Shown here in pieces: positions 1 to 15,200 of a stretch of DNA of 64,000 nt (positions within the stretch are counted from its first letter, which is position 1; the number at the start of each line of letters is the position of its first letter). The translations under genes were made by a program, and so were the position numbers. Under the pieces are notes generated by a model. That model did no database searches, was not told where the DNA came from, and saw only the letters and a program-made list of their open reading frames with translations. Source of the stretch: Diadema setosum (taxonomy: Eukaryota; Echinodermata; Echinoidea; Diadematoida; Diadematidae); assembly GCF_964275005.1 (NCBI RefSeq), contig NC_092701.1:37463020-37527019 (forward strand). The letters run 5' to 3'.

Positions 1-7
1 GTGCAGC

Positions 8-74
<67 letters not shown>

Positions 75-348
75 GGGGGAGGGGAGCAAAGAAAAAATGT
101 CAGATGACATCTCTCATGGCTGTTATTAAATACTGTAATGGTTTCTGGGGCCTTTCGTCATCATTGAGTGACCACTGTCAATGGTTGGCATGTCCTCCAT
201 GAGATTTGATCTGACTTTAACGGTCGCTCGGTGTGGCTTGTGCGAAGGAAGTTTGGGCCCCTGTAATTATTACTGTGCTCATCGATCTCGACAGCATTTC
301 TAAGGAGTAAAACACACCATCCCAAAACTATTTTTCTTGTGTGTGTTT

Positions 349-379
<31 letters not shown>

Positions 380-2048
380 GGGGGGGGGAGTGGGGGTGGT
401 GGTGGTGACTGCTGATGAATCTTATAAAATGTAGTTATTGGTTGCTCAATGGTCTCCATAATGTGGAAGAGGGTTCTTTTACCCAAATGCGTGTGTGTTC
501 TTTAATCCACCTCATTGAGTAACACTGCACCAGGCGACAGCCAGTTTCTACAACCAGAGCCCTTTCAACGAAAAGGGCTCTGTCTGTCAACAACATGGGC
601 ATAGCGCCCTCATTTGTTTGTTTGGTGAATGTGTATTGCGCTCCACATACAGCACTGGTAAATTTTTTGCCTGCCCATAACTCCTTGATCAAGGTAACAG
701 GTGATTTTTCATGAACCGTGTACTTTGGCGACTTCTATCATATGGCGTAAATCTTCAAAAGGAGTTTTTTTTTATATAATACATAATATACGTACCCCTT
801 CCCAATCTTCTCAAGAGAAAAAAAAAATATATAGATATTCACAGATATTGAAGAAGGCCACATTTCTTATGATCTAATAATGAGCTATCGTGATAGCGCT
901 GTCATAGCTGCGACCAAAAATCGCACTTATATGTTCCTCTTCTTCAAGTTTCCTACTTTCTTCAAGGACTGACGTAGGCTCTATATCTTAGAAATAATTC
1001 GTTTTGTTTTTTTCAGACATTTTCATCGTGCGGCAATAATTTTTAAGTTTTGAATGTACGTGGTTATTAATGTGTGGCTTGTTATGGCTTTAATTTCCTG
1101 TCTTTTCTCTCCCTGTGTCGACCTTTTTAGCGTTCTTTTTTATCTTCAGTTTTTATCATTTACGGATGTACTCCAGTGTGTATCATATATCATTTGGTAA
1201 AGAGTGTAATATTCGAGTATCTTTGATGATATCTCAATAACATGTGCCTTTCATGCTTTACCTTCGTCTTTTTCTCTGAGTCTCCTTGCAGTTAAAAATA
1301 AAATGTCTTTGCTGTTGTCAATATTTTATTTGAACCAATTCGGAATTTTTTATTTGGTGTTCTAATAAAACTGCAATTGTACTGAAAAATGTAAAAGGAT
1401 CGCTCTTCTTATGGTTTCATTATAATTTGGAAGAAACCTTTATTTTTTTTTAATCTCCGGTATGACAAATGACATATAATTATAAAATCCAGTACACTGT
1501 AACATTCGCGGTCCTTCACTTTACCAACAAAAGAGGATAAAACGTTCGTTATACTCAGTGTCGTTCACTGGAACCACAACAAGATTTAGTAAGGTTGCTG
1601 ATGGAGCAGATGTCTTAATTATCATCACATACTACGGCATTCTTTCCGCTTCGCACAAATGCAAGAAAGTGTTTGAATCCTCTTTTCCTGTAACCAGACA
1701 TATCCGTGATCGAGTGTCCAATGGAAAATTCTTATCCTAGCAGGACAGTGCGGTATATATATCGATGATGGAGTGATAAAATCGTGGGCTATAATACAAC
1801 AATCAGGATGACTTTAAAACGAGCATTTAAATACGCATACAATAGGACAGAGGTATATGCAAAGTCATATATCTATATCTTTCTATTTGTAGTGACCCCT
1901 ATGTGTGATATTCAGATCCACGAAGGGCTCCTTTCATGAAGAAACTGACATACAATTGTATAGTCATTTAAGTAATCTGCTAGCTATTATCTTACAAAAC
2001 CCCCGTATTTATGATTGCACACATACACACAAACACACACACACACAT

Positions 2049-2086
<38 letters not shown>

Positions 2087-4947
2087 TATATGTATATAAT
2101 TATATGATATATATTTCAATGTTTCTCCAGGAAAGGAATCCTTACATGGTGGATCTGAACACCAAACCGAGGGGGTCACACATCCCTCCATGAATCCCCC
2201 CAGTCATAATGCCTGCGTGGCCGAGGACAAAAGGCCGTGTTTTCACGATTATCGGATCAGTGACTCTCCACCCCATCAGCCCTATACATTGTGTAGATCC
2301 CCCATCTACTACAATGAATAGAAGCCGCACTCATGAATACACTTATACTGCTCCTCATTCCTAAACAGTGACGCTTTCTTTCTCTAGATCCTACAGTGTA
2401 GTCAGTTCAACACATTTAGTCACAGTGGTATTCGATTAGAATTCAACCCGCCAGCTTGGTTAGACATTCTCTTCTTGGCCGTCAGCTCATTTAGGGCAGG
2501 TATTCACCTCAAGTTCTCCGTCTTCGTCCTACTTCATGAGTAGCCGAATAGTGGGGACATCGAAACACTGGAGACTAACGGTTGTAAAAGGATCAGTAGA
2601 TGAGTTCCATCGTGAAATCGATTTTCTCTGCCTTTGCATGTATACGGAACAAAAGATGGTTCGGCATATGAAAGCTTGAGACCGACTTGAAGACCCCTAG
2701 CTCGTCTACTATCACGGCTATATACAGTAGTTGCCCCGGGAGATCCCACGCGTAACGTTCTGGATCGAGTATGTACACTCCCTGGTTTGCCAAGATAGTT
2801 TTCTTGAAAGTTATCCAGCACGTTTGCCTGGCGAGAAGAGAGTTCCTGTTTTCATATTCACCCAATGGGGGTATAGTACGTCATCGCATAAGATGCTAAA
2901 TTTGATCTTACCATTTTGTTGATGCGCACACAGAGAAGGAATTCGATGAGGGACATGTGAAATAGTTGTTCGTGACACATTGACCCTGCGGTCAACTGCA
3001 CACTGGATTCCTCTCCGAGGCAGCAGGTACACCACTAACCCACGCCCTCTGAACTCCTGCTCGCAAGAAGCAGCTGTATGGAAACTGCATTCTGTGTGTA
3101 TATGTTCTCCTGAAATTATCATCGGCCCGAATGATGTATAGATTTTTGATAAATGACTGCACATTGTTCTGTAATAGTTTGGATGTGGAACCTCTCCTTA
3201 TACGTGACGATGCTCTGACTATCTTCGTCATGCTCCGTGGTCGTAGTCATGATGCTCACTGATAAGAACGCTACCTTTTCAGAAGGATGTTTTCATTACG
3301 AATTGTATTAGTGTCAAGACGGATACACGGATCGGTGTGAGGTAGGTCCCTATAGAATTCTGACATCACATATGAATAGTGCTCATTATTGTACTTCAAG
3401 TATGACGAATTGCACCATGTTTGTTGGCATGTGTATCATACCTTGGCGGCGATTTGGAATCAAGCCAGTTTCGATATGTTCACATTATGGCTATAGGTTT
3501 ATATTGTGAATCCCTTGAAAACGCACTAAACGTTATCTGCTTAAATTATGATTTAAAAAGGATTTTAAAAATGGATTTAAAAAGACATCCAACCCAAAGA
3601 CTTAATTGGCACTATATGTTTGCAGTTTAACAAGCTACGCAAGATTTTAAAATAACACCTGTCTTGCTTGCGATTATAAATTAGATGTAATAAATGTATT
3701 AAAGCATTACTGCATTCGTATTGAAGCTCTATCCCGTGTCATAAATTGATTCGGGTAGGAGGAAAATTAAATAAACATGTAGAGCAGTGAAAATGTTATT
3801 TAGATATAAGCATATAACATGCTTTCATGAAACAGCAGCATTCCAGTTGCTTTACCCCTCGCATTATAGATAATTCCTGGGGATATTAAAATGCTTCTTA
3901 TTAAACATAGTTCTCTTTATTGTCGAATGGTATTATAGTATCTTCACTTTTTATTATTTTGAATTTCTATTTTCAAACAAATGTACCGACTTTTCTTTCA
4001 GCCTAAGTGTCTCCATAGACAAGATATTCGGTTTAGGTTGCTTTTCCCCTATATTCTGCCAGCCTCATACTCACCGGAACAAGTGACCCCAATATTTCCC
4101 GGGAAGAATCTTCAATTCTCCACATCAACTCCCTTCGCTTCCTAGCTGATATGCATGTGATCCGCTCATCTATGACACTAACCTCTTCACACCTGCTGCT
4201 TGATCTGTTGCTTTCATCTTGTCTTCCTCATCTCTCCTGCTCTATGCTATTATTTATTGTGTTGATTCTTGTCTGTTGTCTCCGGCTTGACCTATGACCA
4301 CATTAGTAGATGACAATCAGTGTTTTACTAAATTTCTGCGAATCTAACGCAGTTCTCCAGGACTGGAGGAAGTCAACAAAAGAAGAAGATGCCATTTTCA
4401 TTATAAATACGGGTACAGCAATGTTGATTCAATAATTGATGACTGAACGATAAGACCCACTTGATTCGACCTCTTAAGCTTAGATGAGATCAAATCGTTA
4501 CTGTCCTTGTCTGCTGTCGTCATCGGCATCACAAAATTAGTATCCCAGAAATTCATTAGCATTCTCCTTACAAAAGGTCGATCAAATCTAGGCAAAAAAA
4601 AAAAAATATACATCCCATAGCATTTGGGAGAAGGTGTCTTGCTGTTGCCACTGGTCATATCAATATTCATCCGGTCACGTGATGAACTTTCAATCATTAG
4701 CGCATGCAGTGATATTTGTTTCGCCAGATGTTACGCTAGGTCTGGATCAGATATACTTTATGACAACGTGTACTAGTAACTTACACCTTACGTAAAACAA
4801 AAAATTGCCTAAATCATAACTGATCAAAGGTCTGAATTTCTTAGTGAGATATTTTGTGTTGACAATGAACACTGTCTACACCCACTACGGTGCCAATGAA
4901 TGGGTGTAACTACATTTTGTAATTGATCTGAACTCAATTCATTTCAG
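1..4947. other. Unassigned 5' region
   Basis: Simple repeats occupy 1-75 (C, CA, A and GAAAA runs), about 340-390 (T then G run) and 2021-2113 (CA then TA). Several short open frames exist on both strands at 2140-3230, but none shows a family motif or splice-framed coding signal. Upstream exons of the plus-strand gene could be here; I could not identify any. Confidence 0.5.
2021..2113. repeat. CA/TA compound microsatellite
   Basis: A (CA)n tract passes directly into an alternating TA tract of about 55 bp. Confidence 0.95.
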
Positions 4948-6251
4948 GTCTTCAATGAACCTGCTTCCCCATCGATTGACTCGATGTCGACGCCGCTGTC
5001 CATTTACTCGATCACCGCTCCTCGCCATGCGGTCGACTCCTCCAGCGGCGATGAGTCCGCCGAGGAGATCGAGTGTCCGTCGTTCGTGCGGGACAAGACG
5101 ATAACGAGAGCGCTGAACGATTACGAGGATACCGCTGAAGACGGACAGGAGCCTTACTTTACCTGGGACGCCACCACGATCTCACAGCATCTTGCCAAAT
5201 ATCTGGACGACCTGTGCGGTTGGGTGCCGGACGCTAGACTGCAATATCGTCGCGTTCCGAGCCAATCAAAGAGTGGTCAGAAGAACCACGGAGGTGGAAG
5301 CTCGAAGGGCGGGTCCCGCACAGATTCCGACACGCATCCCCGCCGGCTTTCAATCACATCTCGTGCCTCGAGTCGTATGAAGACCATGGCCATTGAATTC
5401 GAGTTTCGTCATTACCACAACCCCAAAAAGTACATGGAGCAATATCGGAGGTTCCACACATGTGGTGGCCCTTTGGAAAAACTAGCTGCACAGGACACAG
5501 CGTGTGGAAGAAAGAGGAGTATTTACTATGCTGGCGATGCCTCAGCACATGCTGGCTTCAAGCCAGATTTGGCCCAACCAAAACCTGAACCGCGACTTGC
5601 AGCGCAGCAAATCGCTGCCGCAGCGGCAACTGCTGAGCGAGTGGAAATGCAACGACTTTCGCAGTCAAGACCGCGGCACAATTCGGACTCAAAGACTGAA
5701 AATCAACCCAAAACGGAATCAAACCACGCCGGGGCGTCGACTGCCCTCCCTCCACCTTCAACCGCTCCAAGCGCACCCGCACCAGCCGACGGCCCGGCAA
5801 GTGAAGTGTCTGGTACGACTCTACCGCGATATTGCTCTCTCACAGAGGCCGCCTCGCGCAAACGTCAAACTTTTGCCCATTGGTCACCGGGCCTGATCAA
5901 GGATAACTCCCGCTCCGTGATCTCCAAGTTCGTCAAGGACAACGAACACCTTCTCATGCCTAGCATTCCGCAGAGTCTGACCGTGACAGCAGACGTGTCG
6001 TCACAGTCCGCCAAGCCGCAGAGCAGGAGTCCGCCTGGCTTGAGACCGATGACCACCGCGGCATCCCTTGGGTCGAGGGCATCGAATGGCAATGTCCGGA
6101 ACGGTTCGCCATCATCCAATGGTTTAACGGATCAAGCCAACACCATCCCACAGCACGGCCCACCTGTGGGACAACACCCTTTTTGGAAGCCCTCCGTAGT
6201 CTCACAATTCCCTGCTACCGCCGACAACCACACTCTACCCGTTGCTTTCGG
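4948..6251 (+). CDS. Unrecognised gene, large internal exon
   Basis: This 1304-bp exon has acceptor ATTTCAG and donor GTAAGT. It reads VFNEPASPSIDS then MSTPLSIYSITAPR, an acidic patch (SSGDESAEEIE), and the most ordered-looking part, PYFTWDATTISQHLAKYLDD then LCGWVPD, followed by a KKYMEQYRRFH segment. An Ala-rich tract (QQIAAAAATAERVE) and Pro/Ser-rich sequence follow; ISKFVKDNEHLLMP may be a second short ordered motif. GC content and codon periodicity stand out from the AT-rich flanks. Translation could begin at 4984 if this were a first coding exon, but the frame stays open to the acceptor, which favours an internal exon. Confidence 0.8.
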
Positions 6252-9200
6252 GTAAGTTGTTAGGCCTAACTTTGGCACTTTAGAATATCACATGTAAAAA
6301 CTCAAATCTTGTGCATTAACGTTCATTTTGATAACCTTTCACGACCAGAGAATATCAAATAGAAAAACGAAAATCATGTTTATTAACGTCCATTTTGATA
6401 ACCTTTCACGACCACGGCACTTTCTTTCATAAGATAAGTCCGTAATCATCAGTTATCCTTTATCACCATATTATATTTACGTCATTTTGTACGGCCCCCT
6501 ATCCAGAGAAACTTAACAGTGTCATTGTGCGCTTCCAAATTAACTGCATTCTGTTGATTTTGTGTTTGTTTTCTTTTGGCAGCGAATAACTCTGGATTCC
6601 GCGAGATTTTGATATATAAGTAATACTGACTGGTTTTATGCCCGCACCCGTGTCCAGATGATGTTTCCGGTATTATTAACTTAGTTACTCAAAGAGATAT
6701 CATTATAGACGCACCACGACGCTAATAGTGAGCATATAAAGTGTCTGGTTGGAATCATACACGGGTAGCAATGAACATACATTACAGATGCACAATAAGT
6801 GCAAAAGAAATTCGACACCGGAATTCAAAAGTTGGATATAACTCTATACAGTAGGCCTACGTCCACTTGAAACAAATACGTAACACCACATTTTTCATAA
6901 ATGACGCTTATCTGCTGGAGTATAATAATAATTTCTTTTCAATCAACCGAATTGTGACAGTTCATGCAATTTGCTCCTAAATGATTAAGATTTTGCGAGA
7001 ACTTAGCCATTTTGTGAGAACTTCGAAGAGCATAATACCATGACACTCAAAGGAGGTTGGTTTTGATCCGAGCTGCTGGGAAAACATAAAAATCAGTAAC
7101 AATTTAGAAACAATCATCAAAATTCAAGAAAACACCGATTTAATTCCATTAATCGGTTCAGGTGTCCTCACACATCGTCTCCAATCATGCCACGAAAAGG
7201 CACTTTTGGAGTACATAAAAGAAGAGAATTCCCAGACAATCGGTACTTCATAGATCACATGACCAAACACGTGACCAATCACAGAAGTATTTAATGTAGA
7301 GATGTTCATAATATAATGACACTTTACTAGGTCATTTCTCCATTTATTTTCCAACCAGATTTGTATAGAACTGTTGGATACTTTTTTTTTTACAATGTGC
7401 GTGCTGTGTTCAAAGTCATCAAAGAGAAATCCTTTGCGCGTGCTCATCGAACAAAACGTGTATTTTGACGAATGTCTTCAGCAAATGATTTTTTTTTTTA
7501 ATGTTATCATCAGTAATAAATACACTCAGGAGTCTTTAATTACATGAAGATATACACACTAAAGAGAGAGTGAGAAAGAAGGCGAGAAAAAGACAAACGA
7601 TCATCTTCCTGAATGTTGTCTTCTGCTAAGCTCTCTGTGATTTTAAAACGTAATTCATCGTCAGTTGGAGAGAGCCCTGTTGCTGTTTTCATTTTGAGTG
7701 CTAAGACCTTTCGTTTCGTGATCCTATAAAGGCTGTATACGGTCTAGACCCGGGACCTGGGTCGATACTCTGTATCTCCTGAGGTTTCAAAATTTAAATG
7801 GTAGCGGGCTGGAAAGACAACAATCGATTGCACGATTCAAACTACAATGACGTGAAAGAAGGAAGAAAAATCAATGTTTTCCTATTGGTCTGGCACCTAT
7901 CGCGTAGTGATATGCTCCAAGGGCGATGCTAAATCTATGCCTAACAACTTATCTTTATATCTCTGTTTTAGTAAATATTTTGTAAGCCTCTATGAAACTT
8001 GCAGTAGGCCGTATTTACGATTTTACTGGCTTTTGGTATATCTGTAGTTCTATAAGAAAAGTTTGTATATATTTTTTCTTTTATATGAACTAAAGAAGTA
8101 TACTATGATGAGTATATCACTTCGTTTGGAAAGCTGGAAAGAGTGTGTGAGCTTAAGTACTACCACCCAGGGGAAGATTAGAATCGATATTCTTAAGAAA
8201 CCATACATAATTGTCTCCGCTGACGGCTTTGTTAATTTTGAGGATCCTAAACAATATCAACAACAGGAATGAAAATTTGAGGAGGCTGCTATAATAAAAC
8301 TGACTTCTACACGCCTTCTATATAGACTTCTTATGTAATAAAGTACAGTCTGACTGAAAGCAAAAACGCTCTTTCAGCAAATCGGACGTTTACAGATAAC
8401 GAACAAAATGATACAGGATAGAATCTGAGCATACATGCGACTGCAAAAATAACGGTCGCAAATGCTTCCAGGTACCAATTTTAATGTGAGAATCAATTAC
8501 ATTGTAGGTACCTGTCAAATCGAGACCATTTTTGCAGTAAAATCTCTTGCCCCGTGAAAAGCAAACAGAATAGATCTGTACTTAGGCATCGCACTATAAA
8601 GCAAGTGGAAGTAAATAGGCCACTTTCCAACTGTCACGCGACCGTTTCTAATATATATGCCAAATCAAATTCCAATGGCTAGTTACTGCTTATAAAACAA
8701 GCTGCTGATTGGATACTCAACATGATTTCCGAGGAGTTCGAGTTTTTCGTTATCAAACTGCTATGGTACGACTCATCGTGTTTAAACATTATCAACGACT
8801 GATGACAGTATCGATAATTAGAAACGATCGTGTGTGTTTTTTTTTAATGACACAGAGAGTGATGTGCGTTCCTCGTCATATCACAGGTACAAACTGCTGT
8901 CTGCTGCTGTTTTACTACTCTGTATGATTAGAAGAAGAATAAAAAGTAGGCCTACACGCAGTTGGAGTCGTGCCTTAACGGCGACACAGTGACGTACTAA
9001 GTAATACACATCCACATTGTATTCACTTACAAATAAACTTAATAATATATTTCATTAAAGCTAAATCCTCGCGAACATTCCTGAAGGACACTTTGTAGAT
9101 GGGGATATGGCTAAAACAAGTTAGACTTGAAGTTATTATCAAATATCGACATTGCCGAAATACAGACATCATTAAAAACTTTCATAACTTCGGGATTCTA

Positions 9201-12200
9201 TCACTTTTTGTCCCATTCACTTTCATCTGAATGAAGTGTAAAAGGGGTTTGATGGCATCTTTCTAATACCGAATATTTTCTATGATACAATGTGAATGGT
9301 GCATTGCGCATACTCAATGTCGTAAATTGTATGGCAGTTGTTTTGTGTGTATGTATACTTCATGGGAATGGTGTTTGATCTCATTTCATCCGGTGTTTTC
9401 TTCATATTTTCATTTTATGCTCACTATTATTATTTCATAACTACGTTACGTTATGTACCCTACACGGAAATATATGGCTATGTCATGGGGTATTTTTCTT
9501 TTTCTGTTTGATCATTCGACGAGGGAACTTTGATGTGATTCTTTCATATCTCTCCCTCCCTTGGTTTCGCCAGTATTGTTTATTTGTGTGGGTAGAAGCT
9601 AACCAAGGGCCTGTGTTCATATTGTTGTCTAGTTACATGCACTCCAGGACCCAGGCAGTGCACACAGATCGTGGGGTAATATTCATCCGCTTCTAGACTC
9701 TTGGCAAACTTCTACTGGTGATTGGGTCACCCCTTGCTGACGTCACATATCACGTGTGTGACACTTTCCAAATTTCAATTCTCTCACCTGCGGCAATTCA
9801 CAGCTTGCCCTGTGTTACTCCTGACCGTGTCATGTCCTATCTCGTACTCTTCAAGCGTCATGTTTGTCTGTATCGTCCTGTTTTGAGTGTCATCTGTGAC
9901 CCATGTCAGAACACAATATTTCTTGGTTGAGGGTGAGTGTCGATCCACATCACAGCACATTTCTTGCATTTTTTCTTATTTCTATCCACGGCTTTTATAC
10001 AACCCTCCCCACCCCCCCCCCCAAAAAAAAAAAAAAAAAACACACACAAAATACTACTACCACAGGACCGCATACGGATACTTAATGCCAAAGTAAGGTA
10101 GGTGTGGTCTACTGTTATACAGTCACTAGTGTGGATAACCAATTTCTGTGGAAATATTATCTAGTTGTCTGTTTGATAAAGACCAAATTAAATTCAAATT
10201 TTCAGCGAAAAAGTTCATCATGGTATCTCGTAAAACGAATTTAATTCAGACAAACCTTCAAACAACACAGAATTTAATTCAACATGCGTATTATTTCCTT
10301 ACTGATAATTTACACAGAACACTTGAAAAAAAAAAAAAGATCAGTAATTGGACAATGTATTTCTCAGCTTTTTAAGCAAGAAGGGGATGCAATTGTCTTC
10401 CGTACTTTGGCAGAGTTTCCTATGAAAAAAAAGTCCTGCAAAACTCGCTCGCCATAATACACAGGTTCTTTTTTACCTATCGGAAATTGGTTATCCCTCG
10501 TAAATCCATTGAGTGTGATATAATCATGGTAACGGTGACGGGAAAATCTGACTGTGCTGCATTCACCTATGTGTGCAGTTTTCTTTTCATTCTTAGTGTC
10601 AAACAAAACCAATATTAAACATGTCAAAACATGAAGACAACAAAATGATTAGCGATTCATACAAAAACACACCTTAAACAAGGATTGAATTTGATCGGGA
10701 ACACCTTGTGATCGATAATACAATGTACATCCATGGATTAATCAGATTCTAGAATGACTTTTGCGATGATTAGCCTGTCACAATCAACCTTAGGCAAATC
10801 TCAGATTATGAAAGAGTTAGTGACCTATCAAAATTACAGTCCCTGTACATGTCCATTATCTTCAGAAGCAATGTACACGGGAGGAAATAAAAACAGGTAA
10901 TATCCACTCTACAATACTATACCATTGTATACAGTGTATTGCATTGTTTGTTTATGATTACAATTTTTACACTTCTCCACACACGTATAACTGACAAGCA
11001 AAACAATCAACAATGCTAACATGTTAACCGATAGTCTCTTACAAAATGTCGCCTTTAAAACTAATTGCTGCGGTTTGCATGGTTCATAACCATACCAACG
11101 TGTTCAACGGAGGTTCAACGTATGATGTGCCACGCCCTGTAATATATCTGTGAATGTGTCTGTTCCATTACTTGTCCCTCTTATTCAGCGACGTGCTCTA
11201 TGATGCTTCATTTATACACTCAATGCATGTCGGTCTGTTTTTCCTGCGCGAATCTCACAGATTTGTCACCCGTTTGCCCAAATACGATTTGCAACCGATT
11301 GACGAAGAGCTGTCAGACTGCGATGATTGGTACGAGTGTCAAATCAGAACCAATAAAATTTAGTCTAGTTTTCCTCAATCCTTCGCTTTCATTCATAGCA
11401 AACTATCCCCGTCGACGCTATGACCCTATTGTTTTCAATAACTCACCTTTAAAGGAAACCACAAGTCCTCGTCAAGTTTGTAATACCTAACGAATCATGT
11501 TTGTAAATTTTGCGTAAGGTCGGGTAAGAAATGAGGGGATCACAGCGAATTGGGAACTTTAGCTTTAAAGGGCAGGAGTCAATTTTGCAAACAATTATCC
11601 TTCTGTTTTGTACATTGATTTCTTCATCCATTTTCTACTGTAGGACATAATCTCCTCTGTGTACAAAAGCAATTCGGTATTCTAGACTTAGAATAAAGTT
11701 GGATCATATAAACAAGTCAATCAAAAGAACTAAGAATTTATTGGAAATATGAACAAATGATCAGAGTTGTTAAAAGAAAAAAAAAAACTTCCCAGATTTA
11801 TGGCTTTTTACATTCAGGTATAGCTTTTGTAACTTGAAATTGAATTTATTTACAAATGGTATATCAATTTTTCCATAAAAGTAATCCAAAACGAGAGTGT
11901 TGGTTTCCTTTAGACAAGGAGGTTCATTCTGCGAAATTTTGCACTTGTCTCATCACCACGGACGCACCGCAAACTTTTGTACTTATACCCTGATGCCAAC
12001 AATGTTGATAAGAATCTAATGAGAATGATAAAGATGATTAAATGAAATACGATCAAAGTAACAACTATAAATTCTATGGCCTTATAGATGCTATTATTGA
12101 AAAGGTTATCACCTTTCTAATTTGCACCTGACAAATACAAACGTATGCAGTGCGCCCAAGACATAGTCAAAATGATCGCTCCATGAACTTCCAACTCGGT

Positions 12201-15200
12201 TGTGCTACGGTGATAATACAATCTCTGTCCTTTTAGCTGTAACTTAGTTTTACATAGCCAAGGTTTCTGTTCGAAGGTTGGACTTTTCAGTAGTATTAAC
12301 ATCTACTCGTATGTTGTCCTGTATGTATGGGTGGCATAGTAGCTCAAACTGTGTCACACTCTCGAGGCTTTACTGTTAACCCGTTTCCCATGCCTACGTT
12401 TGTGCGTATAATACCTATTAACATGAAGTGCTTGTAACATGACATTCTGTAATACGTGGGTAAGCTTTTACTTTACTTCCAACAGTACAGAATGATCCTT
12501 AGGACTTAGCAAGAGGTTGCATATTTCGTCTGCCGATTTTAGCTGCACGCTATATTGTGTTACCATGGTAGCACTTCACAACGTGCAGTCGGACATCGGC
12601 CTCGGTCTAAAGAGTATCATGGCATTGAGCTGCTGTCAATATAATGCATACACAGATTACACACTGTATTATATTCTTTCAATATTTTAATCTGACATCA
12701 TCCTCCAACACTAATCATTGTCTATCACAACATACATCGGCCAAAGAGTCAAATTTTTCGTAATCTTGTGTCAATCTTTCTTCTGATCTAAGAACAAGTT
12801 AGACCCTATACAAGTATACTGTAAGATTAAAGTCATGAGACTGGGTGCCTGACAAAGATCACTGCAAAGTGCACCCACAAAGCTATTTCTCTGTGTGAGG
12901 ACTGTTAACTCTTTTGACACCCGTTTTGAACAAAGCACTGGAAATAATGTAGGTCTATGCCGAGAATGCAATGAAAACACTTTTCATTCAATCGAGGAGG
13001 AAGGCATGGAATCTGACAATTTGGGCATTACTTGAATTATCGTCACAGTCACTTGCATCTATACATAGCTGTATGAATTTGATATATGATTTATAAAATC
13101 ACGTCTACTGTTGTACCTGGCATCAGTGTAATGTTTGCTGTTGTAATAACTTTTCATTCATAAAGTTATAAATAAATTGTACTGTGTGCCTTGTTTAGAT
13201 TCTTCTTGTTTGGCATCTAAGAACTTAAAAAGGGACTGTACAGTACTGGTTGAGGTGGGGATTCATGTTTTGAACATTCCTAAGTGAGATAATGAAAAGC
13301 CTCTTATGAAACATGATAATTTTAAGAAGGATCCAACGTTTATTTGATGAAAATTGGTTTTCAAATGGCTGAGATATCCCAAAAAGTGCTAATAATAAAA
13401 GGCGACATGCCACAACTTTATTAGGATCTCTTTGTTTCACGTTGTTTTTGGATATCTCAGCCATTTCAAAAGCGAATTTCATCGAATAAACTTTTGATAC
13501 CCCTTAGAACTGCATGCTCTTTGACATCTCATAGAGTGGTTTCTGAATATCTCGCAAAACGTTAAAAGCTAAATCCTCAACTCGACCGGAACTGTACACA
13601 CCCTTTAACGTTACATAACTCCACATTTCACATTTAGTTTTGTGATTTCTGTTGTACTAAAACTCGTTTTTGCAGTGATAACAAACCACTCACAAATTGA
13701 TTGCTCAATTGATATACTAGTAAGTTGAAACTGAGACTGGACAATCCAGGGCATACTTGGCGATTGTGAGTTAAATAGCAATACTATAGAAAACGATGAC
13801 CAAAGAAAGAAAGAGAAAGAGAGAGAGAGAGAGAGAGGGGAGAGAGGGAGAGAGACACTGACAGGCAGCGAGATTAGTTTCATTCAGTCGGAGGTCCTTA
13901 GTTTTGAGGATATTAGATAACTTGAGGATAAGCTCTATGGGGCGCCAAGTGTCGCACGGTCGATTTCATTAAAACACCGACCGTGCGACACTTGGTGCCC
14001 CATAGAGCTTATCCTCAAGTTATCTTATCCTCGAAACTAAAGACCACCGACTGAACGTAACTATTGTCTCCGTGATAAATGAAGGGGACAGGAATTCATA
14101 TTTTGTCCTCAAAGTGAATCAAAGCTGCTCAGCTCAATTGGGTTTATCTGTTCAATGAATTTTCTGTCAAACTAAACACACTGAATTATAGATAATGATA
14201 CACTATTTGACACGGTAATACGTGTATATCAAATAATGTCGAATTAGTGAATTTTGTTACACTGCATGCAAACTGTATTGTAGAGGGAGGCGTATGATGC
14301 TCATGTTCATTTGCGTAATAGTATTCCCGAACCTCATCTTGTTTCGATTTGCAACTTGCGACATAAATACTTCTGAAACACTAGTTTGCTTCGCAAAATG
14401 ATCTGTAAATCAACGCCCTTATCAACTTCCAATATGAAAATGGCGAGTCAACTAGAAAAGAAAGGGAGGGAAGGAAAATATAACTTAATAATACTTCTTC
14501 CATCATGGAACAGGACGTTATACATTGCTAAGTATGATATGTTTGAATAAAACTGGTTAAGTGTATAAACAATTTACGGTTATGCCATCTGTTGAGCCAG
14601 AGATAAAAACTGATTTCAACATAACACCATCTTTACACTGGTATTACTGGTTACAAACAGCATTTCTAATGTACTTTGTGTGTGTATAAATTGCACATCC
14701 GCCTTAACAGGGACGTAGCACCAAACCATTTTACTGGTGCCACACGTGATGACAGTTGCTATGGATACCACCCTGAAACCATGGGAACGCCAGACGGGTC
14801 TGTCTTCAGAGACTTCTACTCTCATCTCCTTCAAGCGGCGCATTACTTACGAGTGGCGGGCAGGCAGGTATGGGGATGATTACAAACTTTCGTGCTATCA
14901 TACACACTGGACAGAATGGTCTCCTACAACACTATCTCCTGCTGTTATGTTCACGTTATCAAAGTTTAGAAATACCAACAACGCTATGAATGTTTATGTA
15001 TGACAATTTTTGGGGCAATAGTTACATTATTATCATTGCATTATTGTTATGATTATTGTTGTAATGATCATCATCATTATGAGAATGTGTCGCAGCTCAG
15101 CACATGTCAAGTACGCATTTTCTATTACTTGCTGTTCACAATTATACTTTTTTTTTCCTTCTACATTGATTATGCCAGTGCGATCGAAAAGAGTTTAAGT

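Noticed and set aside
2531..3230. Overlapping minus-strand frames of 79-117 codons
   Set aside because: I checked them for reverse-transcriptase, integrase and GIY-YIG motifs and found none convincing.
11154..11490. Possible exon (acidic YDLQPIDEELSDCDDW frame)
   Set aside because: It has a TTATTCAG-like acceptor but no convincing donor or homology, and it is not needed for the phase-compatible exon chain.
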